Origin: Luteimonas terrae
Lineage (GTDB): Bacteria > Pseudomonadota > Gammaproteobacteria > Xanthomonadales > Xanthomonadaceae
Length of the DNA stretch: 64,000 nt
NCBI RefSeq assembly: GCF_004358165.1
Contig: NZ_SMTG01000004.1
Span: 62,001 to 126,000 of the forward strand
Reading direction: 5' to 3'
A program made the translations under genes and the position numbers. How positions within the stretch are numbered: position 1 is the stretch's first letter; every line of letters starts with the position of its first letter. The notes beneath the pieces are model-generated. The model was not told the origin of the DNA. It saw only the letters and a list, made by a program, of their open reading frames with translations, and ran no database searches. This document shows, piece by piece, positions 24,498 through 35,648 of the stretch.

Positions 24498-27400
24498 TCA
24501 GCGCTGCTCGCGCAGGAACCGCGCCATCGACACGCCGTCGTTGCCCTGCGCGGGTGCGAACTCGGCGGCGACGTCGACGAAGCCGCGCATGACCGCAATC
24601 TCGCGCGGGGTGCGGTTGAGGGTGTCGCGCAGGTCCGGGTCGGCGCCGGCGCGGAGCAGGCGGCGGGCGATGCGCAGCTGGCCGTGCAGGCCCGACAGGT
24701 GCAGCGGGCCGAAGCCGCGCTGGTCCTGCGATTCCAGCGAGACACCCTCGTCGAGCAGATGCTCCATCGCCGCGAGCACCACATCCTCGTCGCAGGCGGT
24801 GCCGGGTTCGGCCCGGGCGCCGAGCAGCAACAGCAGGGGCGTCACGCCGCCGGCGGCAGGCGCGTCGACCTCGGCCCCGGCCAGCAGCAGCGTGTCGAAC
24901 AGGGCGAGCAGACGCGGCCGATCGCGCGACGTGAAGCCGTAGAGCGCGGCGCAGTGCAGCGGCGTCAGGCCCTGCGCATCGGTCGCATGCACGTCGGCGC
25001 CGGCGGTCAGCAGACGCGCGGCGAGATCGGGCAGCCCGAGTGCGGCGGCGAGCATCAGCACGCTGACTTCGCCGGGCAGGCGCTGGTCGAGCGACACGCC
25101 ATGCGCCAGCAGGCGATCGACGATGCCGGCGTGGCGCATGCTGACCGCCGCCGACAGCGGCGTCGCACCGGACTGGGCTGCGCGCGACGCGTCGGCGCCG
25201 CGCGACAACAGCAGTTCGACGACGTCGGCATGGCCACCGCCGGCCGCACGCAGCAATGCGGTGCAGCCTTGGCCGTCGACGGTGTCGACCGCGAACCCGA
25301 GATCCAGCAGACGGCGCACCGCTTCGGCATCACCCGCGTTCGCGGCGGCCGGCAGATCAGTCGCTTCCAAGGCGCGGCGCGGCAATTTCCAGCCGCGCCA
25401 GTCGAGCCAGTCGGCGAGATCGCGGCGACCGGCCGACAGCGCCACCCCCAGCGGCGTCTGGCCATCGGCGGCATGCGCGGCCGGCGACGCGCCGTGACGC
25501 ACCAGCGTTTTGAGCGCGCCTTCGCGACCGAGTGCGGCGGCGAGATGCAGGGCGGTCATGCCGCGCGAATCGCGGGCATCGAGGTCGACGCCGTGATCGA
25601 CGAGACGCTCGATCAGGCGCAGCCAGCCCAGACGCACGGCCAGCGACAGCGGCGGATCGCCACCGGGCAGCGCGGCGAAGGGATCGGCGCCACGCGCCAG
25701 CAGGTCGAGCGCAAAGGTTTCGAAGGCGCGCGCGGCCTGGTCGTCATCGGCGCAGGCGGCGAGATAACGCGCCAGGTTGCCGGCGCCGCCGGGCGACGCA
25801 CCGTGGCGCAGCAGCGTCTGCAGGATCGGCAGCGTGGTCGGTGCAGACCCCAGCAGCGCGCACAGCGGCGGCCGACCGGACGCGTCCGCGACTTCGACAT
25901 CGGCACCCTGTGCCAGCAGCCATTCGATGCGATCGAACGAAGGCGGCATCTCGGGATCGAGCAGCAGGCCACCGAGATCGCGCGCACCGAGCAGGCGCAG
26001 CAGCGGCCCCTGATCGTCGAAGCGGCCCTCGCGCAGGCTCGCGCGGAGCAGCAGCAACGGCGTGCGGTCGCCCGACGCGGCGCCGTCTTCCTCGTCGGCG
26101 ATGCCGAGATTGGCCGGCAGCGGGTAGTCGGGATCGAGCAGGCGCACCAGCGTCCAGCGTCCGGTTTCGGCAGCACGGTCGACCGGCTTGCGGCCGTCGG
26201 CGTCGGCGATGTCCGCGGGCACCTCGAGTTCGAGCAGGCGCTGCACCATGGTCGCCGACGGCAGCTCCGCCGTGCAGGCCAGGGTCAGTGCGTTGCGGCC
26301 GGCGATGTCGACCGCCTGCACGTCGGCGCCGGCGGCCAGCAGCGCTTCGAGCGCCGACAGACGACCGCCGCGTGCGGCTTCGAGCAGCGGCGTGCGACCG
26401 TCGTTGTCGCGACCGCGCACGTCGGCGCCCGCGCCCAGCAGGGCAGCGAGAATGTCGTCGTGGCCGTGGAACGCGGCCACGTGCAACGCGCTGCGACGCT
26501 GCGCATCGCGCGCGTCGACACGCGCCTTCTGCTTGATCAGCAACTGCACACCAGCCGCATCGTCCTCGTCGCCGCCGGCCGCGGCGAGCAGCGCGGGCGT
26601 GCCGCCTTCGATCTCCGGCCTGGCGCCGCGTTCGAGCAGGAATTTCGCCAGCCGCCAGTTGCCGACCGCGCAGGCCATGCCGAGCGGCGTCAGCCCGTCC
26701 TGGTTGCGGGCTTCGAGTTCGGCCGCGGCATCGCGCAGCAGCGCGGCGACGCCGGGGTCGGAGCTGCGGGCCGCCAGGTGCAGCGGCGTGTTGCCTTCGT
26801 GATCGGTGATGCGCGGGTCGGCGCCGTTGGCCAGCAGGGTCATCACCGCGTCGGGGCGGCCATGCCAGCTGTCGCGCGTCGCCGCGAGCAGGGGCGTCAT
26901 GCCCGCGTGCGCGGCATTGACGTCGACGCCGCGCGCGATCAGTTCCCGCAGCAGGCGCAGGTCGGGCAGCACCGCCGCCAGCACGGTGAGGCTGCGCTGG
27001 TCGCGGTCGTCGCCGGCCGGCAAGGCGCGCACGTCGGCACCGGCCTCGATCAGTGCCAAGGCGCGGTCCACGCGGCCGGCGCGGGCGGCTGAGTACAACG
27101 CGGCGTCCGGTGCGGCGTCCAGCGGTTCTTCGCTCAGCGCCACGGCGGGATCGCCCTGCATCTCGACGATCTGCATCGGCAGCGCGGCCGGCGGCACGAT
27201 CCGCTGCAGCAGCACGTGCAGCCCCAGCCACACGGCACTGGCGACGACGGCGAAGGCGATGCGCGGGCCGACCGCCGCGGCCGGCAGCCAGGCCGGCACG
27301 AGCACCAGCGCGACGATCGCAGCGACGCACAGGGCTGCCCCGACGCCACGCCAGTTGCCGGTCTCGCGTTCGGACAGCGCGCGCCAGTGCGTGCGCAGAT

Positions 27401-27800
27401 CGCCGCCCTCGCGCTCGACCGCATGCCACAGCGGCCAGGTGCGCCAGAAGCCGATCACCGCCAGGCCGACGGTCACGCTCAACGCGAGCGCCGCGCCGAG
27501 TTCGCCGCCCTGTCGCAACGCCGACAACGGCCAGGCGACCAGCACCGCGGTCGCGACCGTTGCCACGCCCCAAGCGCCGGCCAGCGACAGCAGATCGCCC
27601 TGCAGGGCCTTGCCGGCCGGCAAGGCGCGCGTGCGCCAGCCGCGCACCGCCAGCGCGAACGCCGGCTGCGCGAGTGCGCCAGCGATCGCGGCGATCGCAC
27701 CGCCGACGACCGTCAGCGCGGCCAACACAAGGCCGGCCGCCAGCATGGCGAAGGGAAGACGGGACACGGCGTTCGCAGGCCGCGGTGCGGACTCAGGCAT
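24498..27800 (-). CDS. Giant membrane-anchored ankyrin-repeat protein
   Basis: 1100 residues. Residues about 15-210 form five or so membrane segments ([53 protein letters not shown]). From about 225 to the C-terminus run roughly twenty ankyrin units, recognisable by recurring TPLxxAxxxG, LLxAGADVxxxD and related forms such as [14 protein letters not shown] long repeat domain facing the cytoplasm is expected from the positive-inside rule but not shown. Ankyrin arrays bind proteins; no enzyme domain is present. Its start overlaps the stop of ycgL by eight bases. The gene has the same strong third-position GC as its neighbours, with no sign of recent transfer. Confidence 0.88.
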   Translation of the reverse strand: MPESAPRPANAVSRLPFAMLAAGLVLAALTVVGGAIAAIAGALAQPAFALAVRGWRTRALPAGKALQGDLLSLAGAWGVATVATAVLVAWPLSALRQGGELGAALALSVTVGLAVIGFWRTWPLWHAVEREGGDLRTHWRALSERETGNWRGVGAALCVAAIVALVLVPAWLPAAAVGPRIAFAVVASAVWLGLHVLLQRIVPPAALPMQIVEMQGDPAVALSEEPLDAAPDAALYSAARAGRVDRALALIEAGADVRALPAGDDRDQRSLTVLAAVLPDLRLLRELIARGVDVNAAHAGMTPLLAATRDSWHGRPDAVMTLLANGADPRITDHEGNTPLHLAARSSDPGVAALLRDAAAELEARNQDGLTPLGMACAVGNWRLAKFLLERGARPEIEGGTPALLAAAGGDEDDAAGVQLLIKQKARVDARDAQRRSALHVAAFHGHDDILAALLGAGADVRGRDNDGRTPLLEAARGGRLSALEALLAAGADVQAVDIAGRNALTLACTAELPSATMVQRLLELEVPADIADADGRKPVDRAAETGRWTLVRLLDPDYPLPANLGIADEEDGAASGDRTPLLLLRASLREGRFDDQGPLLRLLGARDLGGLLLDPEMPPSFDRIEWLLAQGADVEVADASGRPPLCALLGSAPTTLPILQTLLRHGASPGGAGNLARYLAACADDDQAARAFETFALDLLARGADPFAALPGGDPPLSLAVRLGWLRLIERLVDHGVDLDARDSRGMTALHLAAALGREGALKTLVRHGASPAAHAADGQTPLGVALSAGRRDLADWLDWRGWKLPRRALEATDLPAAANAGDAEAVRRLLDLGFAVDTVDGQGCTALLRAAGGGHADVVELLLSRGADASRAAQSGATPLSAAVSMRHAGIVDRLLAHGVSLDQRLPGEVSVLMLAAALGLPDLAARLLTAGADVHATDAQGLTPLHCAALYGFTSRDRPRLLALFDTLLLAGAEVDAPAAGGVTPLLLLLGARAEPGTACDEDVVLAAMEHLLDEGVSLESQDQRGFGPLHLSGLHGQLRIARRLLRAGADPDLRDTLNRTPREIAVMRGFVDVAAEFAPAQGNDGVSMARFLREQR

Positions 27801-28065
27801 CGGTGCCCCAGTCCCCGGTCAGCGGATCTGCGACGACGCGCGGCGGCATCTGCAGGTGGAATTTCTGGGTGCGCAGTTTCTCGCGGACCGTCTCGACGAT
27901 CTCGCGCGCGAGCTTGCGATCGGGCGTCAGCGCCACGTCGAGCACGAACGTCAGCGTGCCCAGCTGCGCGCGCACCGGCTCGGGCAGAACGTCGAATGCA
28001 TCGCGCTCGGCGAGGTACACATAGGTGTCCGCCTTGCGCTGGCTTTTGTAGACGTAGGCGTGCAT
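27793..28065 (-). CDS. ycgL: YcgL domain protein
   Basis: 90 residues, soluble. It starts [36 protein letters not shown] and continues with [11 protein letters not shown] and [25 protein letters not shown], the full YcgL domain (PF05166). The E. coli homologue is a small conserved protein of unknown role; in Pseudomonas the gene usually neighbours rnd. ATG 28065 gives the standard N-terminus; an upstream in-frame codon at 28086 would add seven residues. It is co-directional and overlapping with the ankyrin gene. Confidence 0.92.
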   Translation of the reverse strand: MHAYVYKSQRKADTYVYLAERDAFDVLPEPVRAQLGTLTFVLDVALTPDRKLAREIVETVREKLRTQKFHLQMPPRVVADPLTGDWGTDA

Positions 28066-28161
28066 GGCCGGAAATCGCGGAAACACGCGGGATTGTGCGT
28101 CAAAAGCATCGCCATGGGTATGGCGATGCGCTTCGTTGCGGGCGCCGCGTCGACACCGTGT

Positions 28162-29181
28162 TCAGTGATAGCCGGCGTCGGCCGCCACCTTGCCGCGGAA
28201 CACGCGGTACGACCATGCGGTGTAGCCGAGGATCAGCGGCAGCAGCACGACCAGTCCCGCGAGCACGAAGCCCTGCGATGAAGGTGGCGAAGCGGCTTCC
28301 CAGATGCTCAGCGACGGCGGCACGATGTTGGGCCAGATGCCCAGTACCAGCCCGAGAAAGCCCAGCCCGAAGAAGCTCAGCGTCAGCAGGAACGGACGCG
28401 CATCCCGACCTTCGCGCATCGCCGCGCGCCACAGCCAGACCGCATTGACCAGGGCGAGCACCGGCACCGGCGACAACCACCAGAAATTCCCGTCCTCGAA
28501 CCAGCGCGCCATGATCCTGGAGTCGAGGAACGGCAGCCAGGCGCTGACCAGCCCCATGAAGGCCACGACCACCAGCACCAGCGGGCGCGTCAGCGTGCGC
28601 GCGATCTGCTGCAGGCGCCCCTCGGTCTTGAGGATCAGCCAGGTGCTGCCCAGCAATGCATAACCGAACACCACGGCCGCGCCGGTCAACATCGAGAACG
28701 GACTGAACCAGTCGAGCGCGCCGCCGGCGTACTTGCCCTCTTCCAGCGCCATGCCTTCGACCAGCGCGCCGAGGATCACGCCCTGCGCGAAGGCGGTGAG
28801 CAGCGAGCCCACGGCGAACGCGGCGCCCCAGAAGCGCTTGCCGCGCCGGGCCTTGAAGCGGAACTCGAACGCGACGCCGCGGAACACCAGCGCGATCAGC
28901 ATCAGCAGCACCGGCAGATACAGCGCCGAGAGGATGATCGCGTAGGCGCGCGGGAACGCGGCCAGCAGGCCGACGCCACCGAGCACCAGCCAGGTCTCGT
29001 TGCCGTCCCAGATCGGCGCGGCGGTCGTCATCATGTGATCAAGCTGGCTGCCGTCCTCGGCGAACGGCGCCAGCACGCCCAGTCCCAGCACGAAGCCGTC
29101 GAGCAGCACGTACATCAATACGCCGAAGCCGATCACGGCGAACCACGCCACCGGCAGCACGGTCTGCAGATCGAACTCCAT
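28162..29181 (-). CDS. cioB: Cyanide-insensitive bd-type quinol oxidase, subunit II
   Basis: 339 residues with eight or so membrane segments. CydB/CioB signatures: VAWFAVIGFGVLMYVLLDGFVLGLGVL at the start, APIWDGNETWLVLGG, FRGVAFEFRFK and GYALLGSTWLILKTEG. It pairs with subunit I, encoded just upstream with one-base overlap (TGATG). The enzyme oxidises quinol and reduces oxygen to water at high affinity in the inner membrane. No cydDC or cydX gene is visible nearby, which is usual for Cio loci. Confidence 0.94.
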   Translation of the reverse strand: MEFDLQTVLPVAWFAVIGFGVLMYVLLDGFVLGLGVLAPFAEDGSQLDHMMTTAAPIWDGNETWLVLGGVGLLAAFPRAYAIILSALYLPVLLMLIALVFRGVAFEFRFKARRGKRFWGAAFAVGSLLTAFAQGVILGALVEGMALEEGKYAGGALDWFSPFSMLTGAAVVFGYALLGSTWLILKTEGRLQQIARTLTRPLVLVVVAFMGLVSAWLPFLDSRIMARWFEDGNFWWLSPVPVLALVNAVWLWRAAMREGRDARPFLLTLSFFGLGFLGLVLGIWPNIVPPSLSIWEAASPPSSQGFVLAGLVVLLPLILGYTAWSYRVFRGKVAADAGYH

Positions 29182-30578
29182 CAGTCGTCTCCCACCGGGC
29201 CGTCGGCCGCCGAGATCGGCCGCATCGGCGTGCGTTCGCCCGCGTCGTGGTCCGGGCCGTCGTCGAAGGGCTGCGGGCCCTTGCGGATCATCTTGAGGAT
29301 GTAGCCGCCGCCCGCGCCGAACACGACCGCGTAGGCGACGACGAACGCGGTGAGCGAGATGATCACGCTGGTGCGGTCGATGTCGCTGACCGCGTCCGCC
29401 GTGCGCAGGAGCCCCTGGATCACCCAGGGCTGCCGCCCGAACTCGACGACGAACCAGCCGGCCAGCACGGCGATGAAGCCGCTCGGGGCCATCAGCCGCC
29501 ATGTGTTCAAGAGCCAGGTCGATTCGAACAGCCAGCGCCGCCGCCACGCCCACAGCGAGACCACGGTCAGCAGCAGCATCGCCATGCCGATGCCGACCAT
29601 CACGCGGAACGCATAGAACACCGGCGCCACCGGCGGCCGCTCGTCGCGCGGCACCGCGGTCAGTGGCGCGATCGTGCCGTCCCAGCTGTGGGTCAGGATC
29701 ACGCTGCCCAGGCGCGGGATCGCGACCTCAAAATCGTTGCGCTCCGCCTCTGCATTCGGCACGGCGAACACCACCAGCGGCACGCCTGCGCCGGGCTCGC
29801 CTTCATGCCAGTGCGCTTCCATCGCCGCGAGCTTGACCGGCTGCACCTCGCCGGTCTTCAGCCCGTGCAGGTCGCCGACGACGATCTGCAGCGGCACGGT
29901 GATCGCCGCGAACGCGACCGAGAGCTTGAGCATTCGCGTGGCCGCATCGACGTGGTCGCCGCGCCGCAGATACCAGGCCGCGACGCCACCGATGACGAAG
30001 CACGTGGTGATGAAGGCCGCCAGCGCCATGTGCGCCAGGCGGTAGGGGAACGAGGGATTGAAGATGATCGCCATCCAGTCGGCCGGATGGAACACGCCGT
30101 CGATCAGTTCGTAGCCGGCCGGCGTGTGCAGCCAGCTGTTGGCCGAGAGGATCCAGAACGTCGAAATCAGCGTGCCCACCGCGACCAGGCAGGTCGAGAG
30201 GAAATGCAGCTTCTCCGAGACCCGGCCCCAGCCGAACAGCATCACCCCGAGGAAGCTCGCCTCCAGGAAGAACGCGGTCAGCACCTCGTAGCTCAGCAAC
30301 GGTCCGAGGATGTTGCCCGCCGCCACGCTCAGCGCCGACCAGTTGGTGCCGAACTGGAAGCTCATGACGATGCCCGACACCACGCCCATGCCGAACGAGA
30401 CGGCGAAGATGCGCGTCCAGAAGAAGTACAGCTCACGCCACACCGGATCGCGCGTACGCAGCCAGCGGAATTCCAGAAACGCCAGCCAGCTCGACAGCCC
30501 GATGGTGAAGGCCGGGAAGAGCACGTGAAAGGAGATCACGAATCCGAACTGGATCCGCGACAGCAGCAACGCGTCCAA
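29181..30578 (-). CDS. cioA: Cyanide-insensitive bd-type quinol oxidase, subunit I
   Basis: 465 residues, starting at TTG 30578 with GAGGACG about eight bases upstream. It carries the haem-binding features of CydA: LLSRIQFGFVISFHVLFPAFTIG (haem d/b595 His), GMGVVSGIVMSFQFGTNW, the haem b558 ligands in the helices around HMALAAFITTC and VGIGMAM, and the C-terminal FGRQPWVIQGLLRTADAVS. The quinol (Q) loop, from VVGDLHGLKTGEVQP on, is short, marking the Cio rather than the long-loop CydA branch. It is divergent from the S9 peptidase gene with 176 bases between. I saw no FNR-like box in that gap. Confidence 0.94.
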   Translation of the reverse strand: MDALLLSRIQFGFVISFHVLFPAFTIGLSSWLAFLEFRWLRTRDPVWRELYFFWTRIFAVSFGMGVVSGIVMSFQFGTNWSALSVAAGNILGPLLSYEVLTAFFLEASFLGVMLFGWGRVSEKLHFLSTCLVAVGTLISTFWILSANSWLHTPAGYELIDGVFHPADWMAIIFNPSFPYRLAHMALAAFITTCFVIGGVAAWYLRRGDHVDAATRMLKLSVAFAAITVPLQIVVGDLHGLKTGEVQPVKLAAMEAHWHEGEPGAGVPLVVFAVPNAEAERNDFEVAIPRLGSVILTHSWDGTIAPLTAVPRDERPPVAPVFYAFRVMVGIGMAMLLLTVVSLWAWRRRWLFESTWLLNTWRLMAPSGFIAVLAGWFVVEFGRQPWVIQGLLRTADAVSDIDRTSVIISLTAFVVAYAVVFGAGGGYILKMIRKGPQPFDDGPDHDAGERTPMRPISAADGPVGDD

Positions 30579-30754
30579 GCCGGACGTCCTCGATCAAGCG
30601 CAGGGGTGGCCAGTGTCGGCGCGGCGTCGTGAAACGTGCGTGGGTCCGAACGTCGCATGCGACCCCATGTCGCGCCGGCCATGACCCTCGCCCGAGCGTG
30701 CCGGCGGGAGCGCCCGGTACACTGCGGCCCTCCTGTCACTCGTGGAACCGTCGA

Positions 30755-33124
30755 ATGCGTCGACTGCCGTTGAGCTGGGTGCTCGCCTGCGCCCTCGTGT
30801 CCCCCATCGCCCTGGCGCAACCCGCGCAGCCGCTGACGATGGACCGGATCATGGCTGACCCGGACTGGATCGGCGCGCCGGTGGAACGCGCCTGGTGGCG
30901 CTGGGATGGCCAGTCGGCCTACTACGCGCTCAAGCGCGACGGCAGCAATGTGCGCGATACCTGGATGCAGCCGCTGGCCGGCGGCGCGGCGACGCGCGTC
31001 GAGGACAACGCCCGCGCCGATCTCGACGGGCAGGACCCGATCGTCGATGCCACCGGCACGCGCATGGCGTTCATGCGCAACGGCGACATCTTCGTGCGCG
31101 ACCTGCGCACCGGCGCGCTGAGCCAGGTCACGCGCACCGAGGCGCCCGAAGCGCAGGCCCAGTGGACGCCGACCGGCGGCCTGATCTGGCGCGCCGGCAA
31201 CGACTGGTTCGGGTGGGATGCCCAGCGCGGCACCACCCAGCTCGCCAGCCTCAAGGCCGAGGACGATCCGGCCAAGCCGCCGAAGGCCGACGATCTGCGC
31301 GATCGCCAGCTGCGGATGATCGAGACCCTGCGCGTCGAGCGCGACCGTCGCGACGAACTGCGCACGCAGAACGAGGCCTGGCGTCGTGGCGACGCCACGC
31401 GCGCGCCGGGCCCGGTGTTCCTGGGCAAGGACGTGACCATCGCCGGCAGCGCGCTGTCGCCGGCCGGTGACCGCCTGATCGTCGTCACCACCGCCAAGAG
31501 CGGCGACGAAGGCCGCGAAGGCAAGATGCCGCGCTACGTGACCGAATCCGGCTACGAGGAATTCGAGGACGTGCGTACGCGCGTGGGTCGCAACGACCCG
31601 CTGGCACAGACGCTGTGGCTGGTCGACCTCGCGACGGGCGGCGTGCGCGAACTCAAGACCGACACGCTGCCGGGCATCGCGACCGATCCGCTGGCCGACC
31701 TGCGCCGCGCGGCCGGCAAGGACGCGCTCAAGGGCAACCGCCCGGTGCGTCTGGAACTCGACGGCCGTGGCGGTGGGGGCGGCGCGATCCGCTGGAGCCT
31801 TGATGGCCGCAGCGTCGCGCTGTCGATCCATTCGGTCGACAACAAGGACCGCTGGCTGGCGACCGTCGATCTGGCCGCGGCCACGCTGCAGAACCGCGAC
31901 CGCCTGACCGACGCCGCCTGGATCAACTGGGATTTCAACGAATTCGGCTGGCTGCCCGACAACCGCACGCTGTGGTTCCTGTCCGAGTCGTCCGGCTATT
32001 CGCATCTGTATCTCAACGACGGCGGCCGCTCGCGCGCGCTGACCTCGGGCGAGTGGGAAGTGTCCTCGCCGGTGATGTCGCGCGACGGCAGCCGCTTCTT
32101 CTTCCTGTGCAACCGGCAGTGGCCGGGCCGTTACGATGTGTGCAGCGCTTCGAACGGCACCGTCGCCGAGGTCACCCGCACCGGCACCATCGACGACTTC
32201 AGCCTCTCGCCCGACGAGACCCGTCTGCTGCTGCGCACCTCCAGCAGCTACACCCCGCAGCAGCTCGCCGTGGCCGATGTCGCCGGCGGCGACGTGCGCG
32301 TGCTCACCGATACCCGCACCGCCGAGTACAAGGCCTACGACTGGCTCCAGCCCGAGTACGTGCAGGTGCCGTCCAAGCATGGCGCGGGCACGGTGTGGGG
32401 CAAGTTCTACGGCCCGAAGACCTACGAGCCCGGCCGCAAGTATCCGGTCGTGCTGTTCGTGCACGGCGCCGGCTATCTGCAGAACGTGCACGAGCGCTAT
32501 CCGAACTACTTCCGCGAGCAGATGTTCCACAACCTGCTCGTGCAGCAGGGCTACATCGTGCTGGACCTCGATTTCCGCGCGTCCAGCGGCTACGGCCGCG
32601 ACTGGCGCACGGCGATCTACCGGCAGATGGGTCATCCCGAGCTCGAGGATTACCTCGACGGCATCGACTGGCTGGTCGACCACCACCAGGCCGATCGCGA
32701 CCGCGTGGGCATCTACGGCGGCAGCTACGGCGGTTTCATGACCTTCATGGCGCTGATGCGCGAGCCGGGCACGTTCAAGGCCGGCGCCGCGCTGCGCCCG
32801 GTCACCGACTGGTCGCAGTACAACCACGCCTACACCGCCAACATCCTCAACACGCCCGACATCGACCCCGAGGCGTATCTGAAGTCCTCGCCGATGGAAT
32901 ACGCCGATCGCCTGCAGGACAATCTGCTGATCGCCCACGGCATGATCGACGACAACGTGTTCTACAAGGACTCGGTGATGATGGCGCAGCGCCTGATCGA
33001 ACTGCGCAAGGACAAGTGGGAACTGGCCAGCTACCCGATGGAGCGCCACGCCTACCAGCATCCGGCCTCGTGGTACGACCAGTACCGCCGCATCTACGAG
33101 CTGTTCGAGCGCACGCTCAAGTGA
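30755..33124 (+). CDS. S9-family dipeptidyl peptidase (DPP IV-like)
   Basis: 789 residues with a signal peptide (LSWVLACALVSPIALA). The N-terminal two thirds is a beta-propeller (WMQPLAGGAATRVEDN, FMRNGDIFVRDL and similar blades). The C-terminal alpha/beta-hydrolase has VVLFVHGAGYLQ, the nucleophile GIYGGSYGGFMTF, GMIDDNV with the Asp and MERHAYQHP with the His. It is probably periplasmic and cleaves dipeptides or acyl-dipeptides from oligopeptides. ATG 30755 is chosen because the signal peptide starts there. The next gene overlaps its stop (GTGA). Together with the S46 peptidase at 41323 it fits the proteolytic lifestyle of Lysobacter-type bacteria. Confidence 0.93.
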   Translation: MRRLPLSWVLACALVSPIALAQPAQPLTMDRIMADPDWIGAPVERAWWRWDGQSAYYALKRDGSNVRDTWMQPLAGGAATRVEDNARADLDGQDPIVDATGTRMAFMRNGDIFVRDLRTGALSQVTRTEAPEAQAQWTPTGGLIWRAGNDWFGWDAQRGTTQLASLKAEDDPAKPPKADDLRDRQLRMIETLRVERDRRDELRTQNEAWRRGDATRAPGPVFLGKDVTIAGSALSPAGDRLIVVTTAKSGDEGREGKMPRYVTESGYEEFEDVRTRVGRNDPLAQTLWLVDLATGGVRELKTDTLPGIATDPLADLRRAAGKDALKGNRPVRLELDGRGGGGGAIRWSLDGRSVALSIHSVDNKDRWLATVDLAAATLQNRDRLTDAAWINWDFNEFGWLPDNRTLWFLSESSGYSHLYLNDGGRSRALTSGEWEVSSPVMSRDGSRFFFLCNRQWPGRYDVCSASNGTVAEVTRTGTIDDFSLSPDETRLLLRTSSSYTPQQLAVADVAGGDVRVLTDTRTAEYKAYDWLQPEYVQVPSKHGAGTVWGKFYGPKTYEPGRKYPVVLFVHGAGYLQNVHERYPNYFREQMFHNLLVQQGYIVLDLDFRASSGYGRDWRTAIYRQMGHPELEDYLDGIDWLVDHHQADRDRVGIYGGSYGGFMTFMALMREPGTFKAGAALRPVTDWSQYNHAYTANILNTPDIDPEAYLKSSPMEYADRLQDNLLIAHGMIDDNVFYKDSVMMAQRLIELRKDKWELASYPMERHAYQHPASWYDQYRRIYELFERTLK

Positions 33125-33597
33125 CATCGGGCGGGCCGCTGCCGGCGTTCGAGCTGCTGCGGCCCTCGCCGTGGAAGATGCTGGCCCTGCTGGCGATTTC
33201 CGCGGGCTTCGTCTGGATGGCGGTCGCGATCGGCGACCGCAATCTGCTGTTCGCGTGGATCTGCGGCGGCTTCTTCGGTGTGTGTGCGCTCATTGCCCTG
33301 GTCGCGCTGCTGCCCGGCGCGAACCATCTGCGGCTCGACGCCGACGGCCTCGAGCTGCGCTCGCTGTTTCGGGTGACCCGCTGGGGCTGGCGTGATGTGC
33401 TGCGTTTCGGTCCCACGCGGGTCGGCCTGCACACGCTCGTCGGCGTGGACTTCGCCGACCACGTCGACATCGCGCGGCGGATGCGTCGGCTCAACCGTGG
33501 CTTGAGCGGCTTCGACGGCGCCCTGCCCGACACCTTCGGCCATCGCGCCGCAGATCTGGCGGCAAAGCTCGAGCGCTGGCGCGCGGCCCACGCCTGA
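33121..33597 (+). CDS. Small membrane protein with two TM segments and PH-like tail
   Basis: 158 residues from a GTG that overlaps the peptidase stop. Two hydrophobic helices (MLALLAISAGFVWMAVAIG and LLFAWICGGFFGVCALIALVALLPG) are followed by a beta-rich soluble part. That part has LRLDADGLELRSLFRVTRWGWRDVLRF and FADHVDIARRMRRLN, reminiscent of bacterial PH-type domains with the GxGW-like strand. I do not know a function. Tight coupling to the S9 peptidase gene may be incidental. Confidence 0.8.
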   Translation: MTSGGPLPAFELLRPSPWKMLALLAISAGFVWMAVAIGDRNLLFAWICGGFFGVCALIALVALLPGANHLRLDADGLELRSLFRVTRWGWRDVLRFGPTRVGLHTLVGVDFADHVDIARRMRRLNRGLSGFDGALPDTFGHRAADLAAKLERWRAAHA

Positions 33598-34575
<978 letters not shown>

Positions 34576-34580
34576 ACGCG

Positions 34581-35258
34581 ATGCATCGCGATGCGGACGC
34601 GCCCGCGGAGGCCGCGCATGACAACCTGCGCGTGCTGTACGCCGACGCGCACCTGCTCGCGTTCGACAAGCCCAGCGGCCTGCTGTCGGTCCCGGGCCGC
34701 GGCGCCGACAAGTCCGATTGCGTCGCGACCCGCGCGTCGGCGCAGTGGCCGGATGCCCGCGTCGTCCATCGGCTCGACCAGCCGACCTCGGGCGTCATCG
34801 TGCTCGCGCGCGGGCTGGAGATGCAGCGCACCTTGAGCGATGCCTTCGCGCAGCGGCGCGTCGACAAGCGCTACGTCGCCATCGTCGACGGCTGGCCCGA
34901 AGACGATGCCGGCGTGATCGAGCTGCCGCTGATTGCCGACTGGCCGAACCGGCCGCGGCAGAAGGTCGACGCGACCGTCGGCAAGCCCGCACTGACCCGC
35001 TGGTCGGTACTGTCCCGCGAGATCGCCACCGACGGCACGCGCTGCGCGCGGCTTGCCCTGTCACCCGAAACCGGCCGCAGCCACCAGTTGCGCGTGCATC
35101 TGCAGGCGATCGGACATCCGATCCTGGGCGACGCGCTGTATGCCGAAGAGGCCGCGCAGGCACGTGCGCCGCGACTGTTGCTGCACGCCGAGGCGTTGTC
35201 GCTGGTGCATCCCGCGACCGGCGACGAACTGCGGATCGAATCCCCGTTGCCGTTCTGA
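34581..35258 (+). CDS. RluA-family pseudouridine synthase
   Basis: 225 residues without an S4 domain: LRVLYADAHLLAFDKPSGLLSVPGRG, the catalytic loop VVHRLDQPTSGVIVLARG (Asp), KRYVAIVDGWP and the C-terminal RSHQLRVHLQAIGHPILGDALYAEE. Size and motifs suit the RluA/TruC group that modifies 23S rRNA or tRNA. The exact target cannot be told from sequence alone. It starts five bases after the hemF stop and is probably co-transcribed with it. Start 34581 is the first ATG; a TTG a little upstream is possible. Confidence 0.9.
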   Translation: MHRDADAPAEAAHDNLRVLYADAHLLAFDKPSGLLSVPGRGADKSDCVATRASAQWPDARVVHRLDQPTSGVIVLARGLEMQRTLSDAFAQRRVDKRYVAIVDGWPEDDAGVIELPLIADWPNRPRQKVDATVGKPALTRWSVLSREIATDGTRCARLALSPETGRSHQLRVHLQAIGHPILGDALYAEEAAQARAPRLLLHAEALSLVHPATGDELRIESPLPF

Positions 35259-35382
35259 GGCCGCGGATTCGTGCGAGCGCTCGCGCGCGGCCCTGCACTA
35301 CGGACGGCCGCAACGACGCCTGCATCGCGCGCAAGCGCGCCCACCGAACAGGTGGATTCCCGTGGCGGCAAATCGCGGACAT

Positions 35383-35418
35383 AAAAAAGCCCCGCAGGCA
35401 GGGGGGGCCTACGGGGCT
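35383..35418 (-). terminator. Intrinsic terminator of the sRNA (and polA read-through)
   Basis: AGCCCCG (35418-35412 on the minus strand), a C-rich interior and CGGGGCT (35394-35388), followed by TTTTTT-A-T on the minus strand. The extended stem with AGGC/GCCT gives about 12 pairs. Confidence 0.85.
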
Positions 35419-35507
35419 CGGGGAACCGGGCGCGGGGAGACGCCTGATGGTTCCGGTCGATCACTCCAGGGGAAGGGAGGGATCTGCGACAGACCTTGCA
35501 TCTGTCG
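35383..35507 (-). ncRNA. C-rich small RNA downstream of polA, sX13-like
   Basis: Read on the minus strand, the segment forms three stem-loops and ends in an intrinsic terminator. SL1 is CGACAGA/TCTGTCG (35507-35487) around TGCAAGG. Next comes an open stretch with CCCTCCCTTCCCC, complementary to purine-rich Shine-Dalgarno regions. SL2 is GGAACC/GGTTCC with an inner GGCG/CGCC closing a TCTCCCCG loop. SL3 is AGCCCCG-T-AGGC/GCCT-G-CGGGGCT closing a loop of six C. CATAAC at 35516-35511 could be a weak -10, giving about 123 nt. C-rich loops, size and family fit Xanthomonas sX13. The place just after polA mirrors Spot 42 and ErsA. It lies in the 390-base gap 35259-35648, otherwise empty. Confidence 0.7.
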
Positions 35508-35648
35508 AGGGTTATGAGAACACCCGGCGGATGGATGGATCGTGAAGATAACGGTTAATTTTCTGTTGGATTCAGGACGCATTTACTCCGCATCCGCTTC
35601 CGGAGCCGCGTCGCCAGAAGCGGCACAATGCAGCACGGACCGAGACGC

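Noticed and set aside
24498-27140. Repetitive DNA of the ankyrin gene as a tandem repeat or CRISPR-like array
   Set aside because: Repeats are protein-level units of about 33 residues with divergent DNA; no identical repeats with fixed spacers.
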